Shown one piece after another: positions 22,045 through 34,200 of a stretch of DNA of 64,000 nucleotides. The stretch lies in NCBI GenBank assembly GCA_949316235.1, contig OX438760.1:3846501-3910500 (forward strand), in the 5' to 3' direction. Positions within the stretch are counted from its first letter, which is position 1, and every line of letters starts with the position of its first letter. A model generated the notes under the pieces. It ran no database searches, had not been told where the DNA came from, and saw only the letters and a program-made list of their open reading frames with translations. Source of the DNA: Oegoconia quadripuncta (taxonomy: Eukaryota; Arthropoda; Insecta; Lepidoptera; Autostichidae). A program made the position numbers and the translations under genes.

Positions 22045-22205
22045 TTGTTTATTGCTCAATCACGGCGAAACGGATGAACTGAATGAAATTTGGTATGACG
22101 GGGATAAAGCTAGTATCTATTATAAATCCGAAAGTTTGGATGCTTTTTTGTTTCTTGCTCAATGACAGCGAAACAGATGAACGAATTTGGATTAAATTTG
22201 TAATA
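22045..22205 (-). repeat. Lepidopteran interspersed repeat tail ('gcccgcg..' family)
   Basis: 'gctcaatcacggcgaaacgg' and 'gcgaaacagatgaacgaattt', tandem pieces of the family seen at 23640-23850. 22385-22455 and 22840-22910 look like eroded tRNA-like SINE heads. Confidence 0.55.
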
Positions 22206-23639
22206 TAGGTAGATACAGACGAATCATCCTAAAAGTATCACATGGGCTAAAGTGTTACCTCCAAAAATTTTTACTTTTCTTATTTTCCTTGCCTTTTTAT
22301 TGTTTTAATTACGGTTTATTTTCCTTTATAAAAAGAAAAAAAAAATCCAAATAGAAAAAAAATTGAATAAAAATTGTCTTAGCCGGATTCGAAAACCGTG
22401 TCTTTTCGAAAGACGTTACCTAAGCACTCGTGTCGCTTGCCACTAGACCACGATATCAATTAGCAGAGCTGACGAAATTTTCTTACTCATTTATATGTGA
22501 CATATTATTATGGATTTGGTTTGAGTGTTGATATTGTATGAATACTTTCTAATAGATGGTGCTAGAGTGCTTCGGTCCATACGGTCCATATAATACTTTT
22601 AGGGAGATCCGTGTGTACCTTGATTAAGACATATGATATTTTGTATCCCGATAAAGTGAGTAGTTGCCACGGGATAAACAAATTTCCGGGATAAAGTTAC
22701 TCCATGCAGGCGAAGCGAAGCGAAGAAGTATACCATATATTTACTCGACCATGTTACGTAGGCTTCACAACTATAAAGTAATAATAGAATTGTACCCGGA
22801 CACGTAGAACGAATCAATTTGGAAATTTGTTTCAATGAGAATCGAATTTCAGACCTTGATGTTACAGGGGTTATTAACTAAATCTTTGGGTCACCGAGGT
22901 CGGCATATAAAGTACATATATGTAAAACATAAACCGTGATCGAGGTGATGCACCGGATTACTTAAATGCGGCGACAATGACCTAATTAACGAGGCGTTTA
23001 TGCACGTTTCACAATTTAGGATTGCCACTGGGGGTATCACTCAATAAAATCGAATCCAACAGAATTACCCTTGATTGATACAATTAAACATAGAAATCAC
23101 TGATCGCCGTTTATCGATAGAAAGAAAATTTTTCAGCCTTGTTTTACTGATAGTCGTAGCTCGGATGCCGATTCGATGAAAGCGAGATTGTATTGACATT
23201 TTTGACGGCTAACTGATAAAAAAAATATATGTTCAATTATCAAATCTTTTGTTTTTTTATTGAATGTCATTTGTTTCTTTTTTATGGGGTTTTAAGATTT
23301 AGTTTAAAGGAAGTACTATGAAAATGTGCAGGAATTTCAAAGTGAACTTCGATGTACTATTTTAAACATTCTCCCTGGAAAGATAAATGTAAACCTCAGT
23401 GTAAGTGAATGTAATAGTTGAATATTGTACTGTATAGGTACTCCAAATAAAAATTAGTGTACGATAGTTATAATATTTCTCAGTAAGTGAATACCTGTAT
23501 TCTTTAGAGAAATAAAGATCTTAAATAAGTCAACAAGGAGAGAAATTGTTAAAAGAGTGAGAATTTGTACACTATGGGACACATTTTGAGCATTTGCTAA
23601 ATTAAATTAAATTAATTGTAAGCAAAATGTAATTATCTA

Positions 23640-23850
23640 ACTAATATTTATTATATATGCGAAAGTTTGGATGTTTGTTTGTTTGTTGCTCAATCACGGC
23701 GAAATTGATGAACCGATTTGGATGAAATTTGGTATATAGGTAGAATATGCCCCGGATGTAGGATACAAGATACTTTTTAATCCGATAAAGTGAGTTCCCG
23801 CGGTATTTACCAATTTCGGCGAAGCCGCGGACGGAAGCCAGTTTTAAATA
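23640..23850 (-). repeat. Lepidopteran interspersed repeat, short copy
   Basis: 'cgaaagtttggatg' ... 'gatgaaatttggtatatagg' ... 'gaagccgcggacggaagcc'; minus-strand copy of the 'gcccgcgg.ttcgtccgc' family. Confidence 0.7.
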
Positions 23851-24164
23851 AATGTAAAATGTCATGGTCTTCCTTTTATTTAAGATGCTATATTATTTAA
23901 TCTTTACGAATGAGTCTTTTGATCAGCATCGTAAAGTAATGGGTGCTTTTTTTTTACCATTAGGCCGGTTTGATTCTCGGTTGTGGACAGTTATTCAAAA
24001 ATGCAAAATTTGAATGCAGTTTAAATTCTTTTTAAAATCAAAATGAAGTCTTTTTTAGTAAACATTTTAAAAATGAAATTAAAAAAACTCGTTTCTTGCC
24101 GTTTATCTATTATTGCTCAAGGTGTGAAACCACCAAAGTCTAAGCAAACTACGAAGAATTTCGC

Positions 24165-24540
24165 TAAACTCTATTTAATGGTTTTTCCTAACCACGCTTT
24201 TTCAATAAAGTTCCTGTTGATTCTTTTCAATAAATAGATACTATAAAACTTATTAAGAAAGCATATTATAAAATATCGGACTGTTTAGATGATAATCATC
24301 CCTGGACATAATCAGCTCGTTCGCATTCCAGGCTATTTCACAATTTTATTAATAATGAAGTATAAAAAACCTTTTTGTATTATAAAAATATGTTTTTAAA
24401 AGAGCAACCCCTTGAGTTACTTGCTTGTTCATCTTGGGCGAAAATTGCATTTTGAACAAGCAGCTTAAAAAAATGTAAAATTGACTATTTTAAGTGTACC
24501 AGGTTTACTTATAAAATAAAGCATTTTTGACTTTGACTCA
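24165..24540 (+). repeat. LINE-2f 3' end
   Basis: 'caggctatttcacaatttta' ... 'aaaataaagcatttttgact', the plus-strand version of 17342-17700. Confidence 0.75.
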
Positions 24541-24815
24541 TGGACAGTTAGGAAGGAAGTCTTTCGATGTATTCATTAACATTCATTCATTAGTAACCTA
24601 CAATTGAAAATTGATGAATATAAAGGGGTCATTAACATTCACCCCGATAAAAGTAAAATAACTTTGAGCATTGTGGTAGAGTCAGTATTCATTTGTTATT
24701 GGGGGCATATAAAATTATCTGTCAAAGGGCAACAAGTATGTTTTGCAGTCATGATCAAATAGGATAGCGAATACATGTATGTTAAGTATATATTTATATT
24801 TGGGAAACTAATTTG

Positions 24816-25083
24816 ACCGCCTACGTGACTCTATGTAAACAACATAGGGCTCACATATCCGAGGTGGTTCGATCCCCAGCAGGGTACATGTTTAGTAGTC
24901 GGTTTGGTTGGTGGTAGATTTTAAATGCCCGCCTGGCTAGTTTACCACCATTTTATCTAAGTCTGCCGCCAAACAGCAATGTTGCTAAGATAGCCAATCC
25001 CCCAAATAAGATGGGGTTTCCGGGTCAGTATACGCTTCCACCTTCGGCCTCGGCTTTGATTGAGGTCACTCGTGCACAAAAAA
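24816..25083 (+). repeat. SINE family A copy
   Basis: tRNA-like head with ggttcgatccccagcagggt, body 'tctgccgccaaacagcaatg', tail 'ccaaataagatggggtttcc'. Confidence 0.8.
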
Positions 25084-25103
25084 GACTACTTTGTTATAGA
25101 GGA

Positions 25104-25303
25104 GAAATAAATAAATATTTCGGACACTTACACCAATCATCTAGTCCCAAACTAAGCAAAGCTTGTACTACTACTAGATAATTATTGTAAACATCCATGA
25201 CTTCAGAATAAATGTTCGTATTCATCACATTAAACATTTACCCCTCACGGGATTCAAAGCCGTTGGTTTGACAGATAGGGTCACTATCCACAACACCAAT
25301 CGA
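25104..25303 (-). repeat. SINE family C copy
   Basis: Reverse complement of 61444-61685: 'atttcggacacttacaccaa' ... 'gtcactatccacaacaccaa'. Confidence 0.8.
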
Positions 25304-25650
25304 TGGTCAAATGGAAAGAGCTTGGTATGGGATGCCGCTTGTGTTGACACAGTTGCGCCGTGCCATATCCGTGCATCTTCCATATGTGCGGGCGAGGCTG
25401 CAGTTATGCAGGCGGCTCAAAAATGCTACTCTGTGAAATGTTTACATATTTCCGCCATATGGTGTGGACATTGCGTGGAGACCTGAAAGCTCGGAAGCTC
25501 TTTAGGGATTAAATACATTCGCCTTATTGAGATATCCGGGTATCGCCCAACGCATTATTGCTATCCAACGAGGTCATACGGCCAGCATGATAGCGATCCT
25601 GAATACGGTGTCTAACTTGTTAAACGGGGCGGAAAACGCGTTTCGAAATC
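25268..25650 (+). pseudogene. Retroelement ORF fragment ('CVDT.AP' type)
   Basis: Reads GKSLVWDAACVDTVAPCHIR and, after frame breaks, QRIIAIQRGHTASMIAILNT. A second fragment of this kind is at 60490-60840. This motif is widespread in metazoan retroelement polyproteins; the clade was not assigned. Confidence 0.55.
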
Positions 25651-25679
25651 TTTTAGGTTGAATGGTTTCCAATTTCTCT

Positions 25680-25935
25680 TGGTTAATGAGAAGAGAGTGT
25701 TTTTGAAGAACATTGAAAACAGCAGGGGTAAGATGTTGGGTCATCTGATCACGACAACTTTATCAAGAACATCATTGAAGAAAAAGTGGAGGAGAAGAGG
25801 AAGAGAGGCCTAGAAGAACATACATGGCGCAAGTAAAGAAAAAAGTAAATGCCGTGTCGTATCAGGAAGTCAACGAAAACGCGGAATGTAGAGTAGTGTG
25901 GAAAGGACAAGTGCGTAGCTCTTAAATATAAGACA
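25680..25935 (+). pseudogene. Non-LTR retrotransposon ORF C-terminal remnant
   Basis: Broken frames reading roughly MLGHLI, NFIKNIIEEKVEEKRKRG and QVKKKVNAVSYQEV-like words (with stops). A short relative lies at 40572-40660. Confidence 0.6.
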
Positions 25936-27221
25936 AAGGTTTTCCCAACACACACATACTTACACATATTAATTTATTTTTGTTCCGAAAATGGTGACGG
26001 TATATCACTAGTTTTTTGTGCAAGATTGTAATTAGCAATTCCTTTTTCTTATACTGAAACATCGGCTCTGAAATTCGCTACCAATATCACTGTCATTTCT
26101 AAACAGTAATCAATGTGGGCAGATTTGATAAAGTATTAACGAAATGACGTGGATCAAGCGTGTTGGTAAAAGAATGTTCTAAAGAAATTCAGTCAATAAC
26201 TGTACAAACTACATAATGAATATTCAACCTGTACACAATAGCTAGTTCGAATGTACAGAAAAGGAATTTAAGTTTTTTATTCTATGGCAAGGGTCGATAG
26301 CGTAAATACAAACTATCTTTTCCCAAGTTGCAATGTTTTACAGCTTTTTATATGTAATTCTATGGTTAGACACAGACACAATAAATTATTTGGATAGCAT
26401 GACGATCCCAAACGAAATGCACTGCTTATTTGATTTTAGGTAGCAAAAACCTTACATCGCCTCTAATACTTCTAAAATGTTGTGAACTCTACTGAAACCT
26501 TAGTTAATTTGCTACATTATTGTCATGCTATCAAAGTTGAAAACTTGAGCAGGCTGATCAGGCCGTCTGCGTCCCTTTGGAGAAATCCCTAACACCGACC
26601 ATGATCACGAGTTTAAACCCTACCCCATTACAGACAGCATTATCCATTGTCTGAAATCGCCAACGGTTCAAATCGCAGCCCGTTTCCTTACAAATTTAAG
26701 CGCCTTACTACGAACTGTCGTCATTATAGCGGGTTAATTAAAACACGAGTTCATGCAACACACAAAGGGTATATAAAAAAAAATTACTTGTCATAAAACT
26801 AGTTTTGTAACATCGTCGGGTTCGCGAGGTCCTATAGAAAAAGTACGCTGTAAATTCCTGTTATTGTAAATCATGTGAAAGTGTCATTGGCTCATTTAAG
26901 TTTGCCACTATCTAAATTGTTCCAGTTGATAAGCATGAATATTTATTATTACATGCATATTCACAGTTATTTAGTAAAGTTTTAAGTGCTACTGATTTCA
27001 GAATGTATTGTCGTTACAATTGTGATTTCCAAAACCAACGGTGGTACTCTTAAAACTTAGGCTTCTTGTTGCTATTTATTGTGGATAAAACTCCTGAATT
27101 ACAATATACTTAAACGCCTTGACTACCACTTGAAGATTAAACCCTGATAGACTGTGAATCAAAAAGTTTCGTCTTAAAATCACATCGTGATCAATAAATC
27201 CTTAAACTCTTCAGTTAACGT

Positions 27222-27470
27222 TTCATCATCATCATGCGGAACAATAGGCCTCTCCCATCCCAAAGTGACCGGTTGGAAGCGGCCTGCATCACGCGATTTC
27301 ACGCGACCTTTATTAGGACGTCTGTCCACCTTGTGAGTGGATGTCCTACGCTGCGCTTGCCGGCGCGTGGTCTCCACTCGAGAACTTTAACACCCCACCG
27401 GCCATCAGTTCTTCGAGCTATGTGGCCTGCCCACTGCCACTTCAACTTGCTAATCCATGGGCTATGTCAA
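27222..27470 (-). repeat. RTE-type 3' fragment
   Basis: Reverse complement of 15640-15880, including the RPLTRW-type codons ('ccaccttgtgagtggatgtc'). A third copy is at 57517-57750. Confidence 0.8.
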
Positions 27471-27570
27471 TCTCTTCATTCCTAACTCGATTACGATCTC
27501 CATATATATAGTGAGAGACCACGTTTCAGTGCCGTAAATCATCACTAGTAACAAACCGCCTCCTCTTTCA

Positions 27571-27900
27571 CCGCCTCCGTGGCTCAATGTAAACGATGTA
27601 GGGTTTACGATTCTGAGGTCGCGGGTTCGATCCCCAGCGGGGTACATGTTTAAGTACTCGGTTTGATTGGTGGAAGGGCATTTTCAATGTCCGCCTGGCT
27701 AGCTACAACCATCTTATCGAAATCTGCCGCCAAGCAGCAATGTTAAGCATTGTTGTGTTCCGGTTGTCAGAGATAAGATAGCCAGTCCCCCAAATGTGTT
27801 GGGGTTTCCGGGTCAGTACGCTTTCACCTTCGACTTCATCTTCACTTAATACCAGGTGTGATTGAGGTCAAGTACCAACCCGTTGTGAATAAAAAAAAAC
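27571..27900 (+). repeat. SINE family A, full-length reference copy
   Basis: About 330 bp. tRNA-like 5' region with an A-box-like ggctcaatg and B box ggttcgatccc at 27624-27634, body 'ctgccgccaagcagcaatg', tail ending in an A-run. It lies just upstream of gene B's first mapped exon. Confidence 0.88.
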
Positions 27901-28096
27901 ATTGATTAAAGACTTACGTCTTCAAGCACTGAGGTATTTTGTACGAGAAGACGTTGCGCAGTTTCCCGACCACTGCCCATCCAAGTTGGATTCTTCGATT
28001 GGGAGTTAAGGTGTAGTCTTAGTAAACTTGACAAACAGACTATGGTCAGCGAAGCAAATTGCGCCAGCAGTGGACTCTATCTAACATTGCTTTCAG

Positions 28097-28150
28097 GGAT
28101 ATTCGTTTCAACTCTATCATCATCTCAAGTTGGTTGCACAAGAAGCCGCA
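28097..28150 (+). promoter_or_regulatory. Gene B 5' UTR part of first coding exon
   Basis: A good splice acceptor (tgctttcag) ends at 28096, which suggests that a non-coding 5' exon lies farther upstream in the spacer. The segment 28097-28150 is in frame with the ATG at 28151 but has no in-frame ATG itself. The ATG context (gca ATG G) is acceptable. No promoter could be located with confidence. Confidence 0.45.
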
Positions 28151-28297
28151 ATGGCACCGACTCCGCAAGAATGTCCGCCTGTACAGGACGAAGTGTCGCG
28201 AACGCTGAATGGGGAGAGTGTCGTCATTTCTGGCATGTCAGGACTCTTCCCGAAGTCTCATCACGTTAAGGAGTTATCGGAAGTTTTATACAGCAAG
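28151..28297 (+). CDS. Gene B exon B1 (start, KS N-terminus)
   Basis: Residues 1-49. Starts [10 protein letters not shown] and contains [15 protein letters not shown], the KS opening motif (family EEVVIAGMSG.LPES). Donor gtgggt. Confidence 0.88.
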
Positions 28298-31200
28298 GTG
28301 GGTTTTAATGATCAATAAAAATTACTCAGCATACAGCATACCACTCGTGTCTTGACTGCTGGAACACAATCTCCGCTAGGGAAGGTACGGACCATATCCA
28401 CCACGGGTCTTAATGCGGTGGCGGAGTTGTAAGAAACAAGAAGCCATCTGACAGTCAGTGCTTTGAAGCAGTCTCTGTAGGCCACTAATTTGTAAAAACT
28501 GGGATCGAGTTTTTAGCGTGCACTCCGAAGTATGCCGGTAATAGTAAATGCCGTTCGTCAGAATGGTTTACTTTGTATGGGTACCTAATCGAATAGTTTG
28601 ATTATCCATACAAAGTAAACGGATTACTAATTTTCACATGCCAAAGTATGTTTTCCAAATTTTCATTTGGCAAAAGAACTTTTCGCAATTTTACAGTTAG
28701 CAATACTATTTTCGACAATTTATTGTTTAACAAATAATTACATGGCAATGTTTCATTTTACCAAGTATTATTAGTCAAATATGGTTTGGTTTATCATGCT
28801 CTCCCAAAATTATATTGTTATTGTACAAATCAATCGATTAAATAATGAAATTTCACAGCTCATACGAATAAAATTTTAAATGTATGAAATGAAATTTAAT
28901 GAAACTTATTCGAGTTTATAGCAGAGGAAATTTCTCGTATATCAATTTAATTGGTGACATACTGGCTGTAGAAAAGTGAAAATTTTATTAAACATCGGTA
29001 TAGTAGGGGGAGTCCGGGAGAGTTGAACCCCCTTTTACTTTAACAAACATGAAACGGAAACTTTAACATTAAAAAATGTACCGATTTACTAATGCTTTGT
29101 ATCCGTTATTCTGTTGTCAAGTTTCAAATCATAGTTGTTATTTTATGCTTGTTACAATAAAAGGGTGTTCAACTCTCCCGGACTCCCCCTACATTTCGAG
29201 TTATTAACTAGTTTCTAAACCCAGCAATGTAGGAAGTTGTATATAGAGATTTTTTTGGATGACCAGTGTATATTAGTGTGGAAATTTGGATACAGTTAGA
29301 CAACTACCTAATCACTTGAACAGTGTTCAATTCTAAAGCAGCGTTAATCTCAATTGGTCTCATCACAGGCAAATGTAATGACGCCTACCCCTCGATGGAA
29401 GTATAACCACCCTGAAGTCGCTCAGTACACGGGGAACGTACCATCACTAAACCGGTTCGATGCTCAGTTCTTCAAAGTGCACTATCGTCTTGGCAACAGC
29501 ATGGACTCAATGGGACGAAAGATCCTTGAGCAGGCTTACCAAGCTATTTACGATTCAGGTTAGTATGTGACTTGTCTGATTTGTCGTATTTCGATATTTT
29601 GTAATACATTATTATTTTAATAGATGTTTACATGTTATTTTGTAATATTCAAAAATTTCCTTCCAACTCTCGTCTCGACTTAATCTTTTACGTTTTCTCC
29701 ACGTAGATTTTAATTTCCATTTTGAAATAATCTACTACGACAAATTACATGACGACCGTTATGATACAAATTAGGAGCTGTATTACAGCTGTAATTTTAT
29801 TGTTATACATTACTAGATCCTCCTAACCTAACATTCTATGGACTTGCTATGTAAACAAACCGCCGTTTTGACATTGTCTCTGAATGATAAATTTACTACT
29901 GATGAAAGAAAGAAAGAAGAAAGAAAAAGTTTTTAATTGACACCATTATTTGCTTACATACTTAAATTAGTACATGATGTGATGGTGCCAAAAAGGCATC
30001 CACTCAGCATAATGTCGCGACATTGGAGCCCAGTGACGCGAAGCTGGTATTCTGTGGATACCGGAGGTATTCTGATGAGCAAGACTCTTACTTCTTTACT
30101 TATATCAAACTACATCGAATAATAAAATACCGAAAGTAAAAAACAAGTAGGTACGAGAGAGATCTGAGATCGTCTTTTGTTTACATAGTTAACAAGTTCC
30201 ATAGAATAACACTTTAGATATAAATCATCATAAGACTAACGAATTTCTGAATAAGTTTTATATCGGGGTTCGCATATACCACTGTAAGGAAAGATAAAGT
30301 ATTGAGTGATACTTTAATAACGCTTTAAGCTGCAATAGGTTAGTAAGCACATGTTAATTACAGTCTTTATATAGATTTAACGCTGCAAACCAGCTTGACG
30401 TGTAACAAAATACTTAAATGTAATTCTTGCCTGTTTAAAACTTGAAAGTATCGTTAAATCCGTAACCCAATCTTTATACAGTTTGAACTGTATACTCACT
30501 TCTCCCTTTTAAAGTCAGAAGCGTTTTATAATGCTCTTGTACGGGTCTAACAGAACTCAAAATGCTTAATGGGCTGGTATATTGATGTTGATAACGCTTG
30601 CTTCCTACTTCAGTACATACCCTAACAAACGTCACGACGTTCATCTCAAATGGGGCGATCAAAGATAGCCTAAACATTAAAAGTTTAATTCTTGAAACAA
30701 TATCCACGTTTCGCCTTTCCAAATCAGAAATACCTGTCACAATAACCACGAGAAGAGAGGGGTTGGTTCCTTTTTTTACGTGCCGAAACCACAAGCCTTT
30801 CATTGTAGTCATTAAACTCCCAGGTATGAGCCCAGAACACTTCAACGGCAAAAAGGTCGGCGTGTACATCGGATCGTGTTTCTCTGAAACTGAAAAGGCG
30901 TGCTTCTACGTGGCTAGTTCAAGGACTGGGTTTGGTATCGCTGGGTTAGTGACATTAATATCGGTATTTTTCATTGTAGGCATAATAAATAAACTCGGTC
31001 CGTTGAATAATTTGTATAGATAATTAAGTTGCATTGCATATGTAATGAGAGCCATTGGACTTCTATAATATATAAATATAACTAAAATTTAAATTAAGAT
31101 AGAGATTCTTTTAAGTTCAAATCTAATTGATTACTCAAGTTTGGAAATTGTAACCGTGAAATATTTTGATAATAATGGTAGTTGCTACCTATTTATGCAG

Positions 31201-34200
31201 AACAACATGTACTGCTTGGCAGCAGACTTTTGACACAATGTTCCATGGTAGCTAGCCAGGCGGACATTTACTAATACTCTACCGTTTACCTAACCGACCA
31301 GTAATAGTGGTTTAACTGTGAAATTCAACTAATGGCAAAGCATATAGTATTAAAGATCATTCCCATTGAAGTTAAATAATAGCTCATTTGTGGGGTCTAA
31401 CATGATATATAAAAGATTTTTGTGTTTGCAGTTGCAGTAAGACAATGTTTGCGAATCGCGTTTCGTATTGGCTAAACGCAAAAGGTCCGTCGATGGCTAT
31501 TGATGAAGCTTGTTGCAGCTCCATTGCTGCTTTAGAGCAGGCATATTCCGCCATATCCCGTGGGGAATGCGAGGCGGCCATTGTCGGTGGTGCTAACTTG
31601 TGCTTGCATCCTCAGTCATCAGTACATTACGGAAGGTAGAACTGTCATTTTCATGTCATTCTTATCAGTGCAGCATTCTGTATTTTTCTCTTTGTCGTCT
31701 CCATTTCCCGAGTTTTAATTTCTTTGCTTTTCTGAAAATGTGAAACTTGTAAGTTTGTGGTAAAGTTTAATACGAAATGATTAGCCCCAAAGCTGAAAAT
31801 CGCTAGGTGTGCTTTGGAAAGAAATATGCTCCGAGTTACCCTGAGAAATAGAAACCGAAACAAGGTGATCTATCACAGAATCAAAGTTAAGAATAAGAAT
31901 AATTTTATTGGATACAGAAATAAATATACACAGTACAAAATAGCGACGATAGCTATTGTAGTTGGAAACTGTAGTGTAGCTATAAACGCCCATCTCCAAA
32001 GCGACAGCGTACCAACAAATGTATTGTTATACTTAGCATTATATAAAATAAATATTGTAACACAACAGAACTAATAAGTATATATCAACACCACCAAAAT
32101 GAAACAAAGAAAGAAAAATTTCAATTAATTTCTTAAGTATCTACATAACTCACAATTATTTTTTGTTATGTATATATGTATGTGTGTGTGTATGTGGTTA
32201 AGTCATATATGTAAGAGAAACGACCATTACAGGAGCAAGCCACTTCTAGTAGACAAAGATAGACAAAGATAGTGTGCCTAGCTATCTGAAATAATGATCT
32301 AGGACCTAGATCATTATTTCAGATAGCTAGACCTAGATTCTAGGTCATGCTCTATATCCAGCAGTAGAGCAGTTTATTTTGATGATTTTTTTATTCATTT
32401 ATTTCTCTCAAACAAACAGAGAGATGACTATAATGTAACCTAATTTATTGCAAATTATTATTCATGGCTATTCGTTATTATCATCGCCTATAACAGAGAA
32501 ATTGGGAGTAATATACAGGGTGAATTTGAATTCGTGTAATTGCCATTAACTGATGACGCCACTCTTGATAACGAACAACTTTAGGGAAGGCACTGTAGCC
32601 TAATTCGCTCAAAAAATTTTCGAATACTCATACATAGTAAATTATTCTGAAACCAACAACTTTCGGCTGGTGACTCCATTACTGATTACGAACAACTTTC
32701 TACTAGGAACCATAGCCGAATCTATTTCGTTCGTAATCAGGAGTGGAGACACCAGTAAACAGGAATTACACGAATTAAATTTCACCCTGTATAAGTAACA
32801 ATAACTCATTATTTTCAGGATCATGACACTATGCATGGATGGCAAGACGAAATCATTCGACCAGAATGCTGACGGTTGCACAAAGTCAGAAGCCATAAAT
32901 GTTTTGCTTCTTCAAAAAGCCAAATACGCTAAAAGGTGATCTGATTTTACTTTATCTTCTAGTAATTGTTAATTAATTTACATCGCAATCCCCCGTGTAA
33001 AGTATTTTCGTCATCAGTTCAGATATTTTAAAGATCTTGCGATATTCGATTATTAATTTTGATATATTTTTCTATCTTATTAGACTATAAGTCACAAACG
33101 AATGAGGCATAAATATCGAAATGTTTACCTTCAGATTCGAATTTGGATCAGTATACCTGTGAGTTTTACGAGGATCCTATTACATAGATGTTTTATTGCC
33201 ATTAATTTCTGATTTAGAATCTACGCTGAAGTGTTGTATGTGAAAAGTGAATTCACTGAAATCGTTGAAGGAGAAACAGGTCCAAAATATGGCTTCTACC
33301 GAAACCCATCCAACTTAGCCACGTTTCTGAGAGACTTTTACAAAGAAGCGAAGGTCGCACCTGAAGCGGTCGAATACGTCGAAGCATTTGGCTCAGGTAA
33401 AGAGTAATATAGCAAATAAGTACTTAGACTAGGTTCCACAGTCAAATATCTGTTGTTGGAAACTAAGGAACATGGATACCTAAAATAGAGTCCCTTATTG
33501 ATTATGTAAATAAGACTTTCATTAATGACAATGGTTAAATTCATTGTGGAAATGTTTGATTCCAAACATTCCAGGAATACTTATTGTGGGTTAATTAATA
33601 TGCGTGGATTAATCACAATTTCTGTTGCTATCCTAATATTTCGATACCGTTGATAGTACTATGTAAATACCAACAAAGTAACCTGGAGTGGTTTTATGAG
33701 CATTTCAAATGAAAATTAAAAACATGAATATTTTTTAGCTGTATCAGAGGCTGATAAGGCTGAATTGGAAGCTATAGAAGAAGTGTTCTGCAAGGATAGA
33801 GATCACCCGCTTCTTGTAGGAAGTGTCATGTCCAATATTGGCTATGGAGAGGCTGCTTCAGGGATCTCGGCTATTACAAAGGTTGTATTAAATAGTTATT
33901 CCTCGTGAAGTGCTAATCAATAGAAGAACTAATTAAATTACACAAGTTTTACAAGACTCACATCCGCTAGGTGATTGTCGGCAGAAAAAATATTTCGAGC
34001 AACTCGTCTCATCGCGCAAAAGGAGACTAATAACATCATAGAGCAATAACATTGATGAGGATCAATACTGATTCACTTGGTCAGTTTCCACTCTTGAAGT
34101 GCATCCAATTCCCCCTAGGCTCATCGCCCAGCTCCTAGACGAAGTGGTAGCTCAACGTGGTAATTAGGTCAAAAACTCTCTTATAAAGAGATAACACACC

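Larger units (their letters stand above)
18761..28096. other. Intergenic spacer between genes A and B, repeats only
   Basis: No protein-coding gene or true tRNA gene was recognised. The spacer is a mosaic of SINEs, LINE ends, MITEs and retrotransposon remnants listed separately. Stretches with nothing recognised include 22900-23630 and 25950-27200. The promoter and any 5' UTR exon of gene B should be here. Confidence 0.75.

Noticed and set aside
27571..27650. tRNA gene call from the A/B box-like region
   Set aside because: It is the head of a SINE present in many copies, with no complete cloverleaf and attached SINE body.
28042..28269. Alternative 75-codon ORF upstream of gene B start
   Set aside because: It overlaps the true first exon in another frame and has no FAS similarity.
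30598..31023. 141-codon plus-strand ORF as one exon
   Set aside because: Only 30824-30944 matches KS. The rest is intron with a repeat family K fragment, and splice sites fit at both borders.
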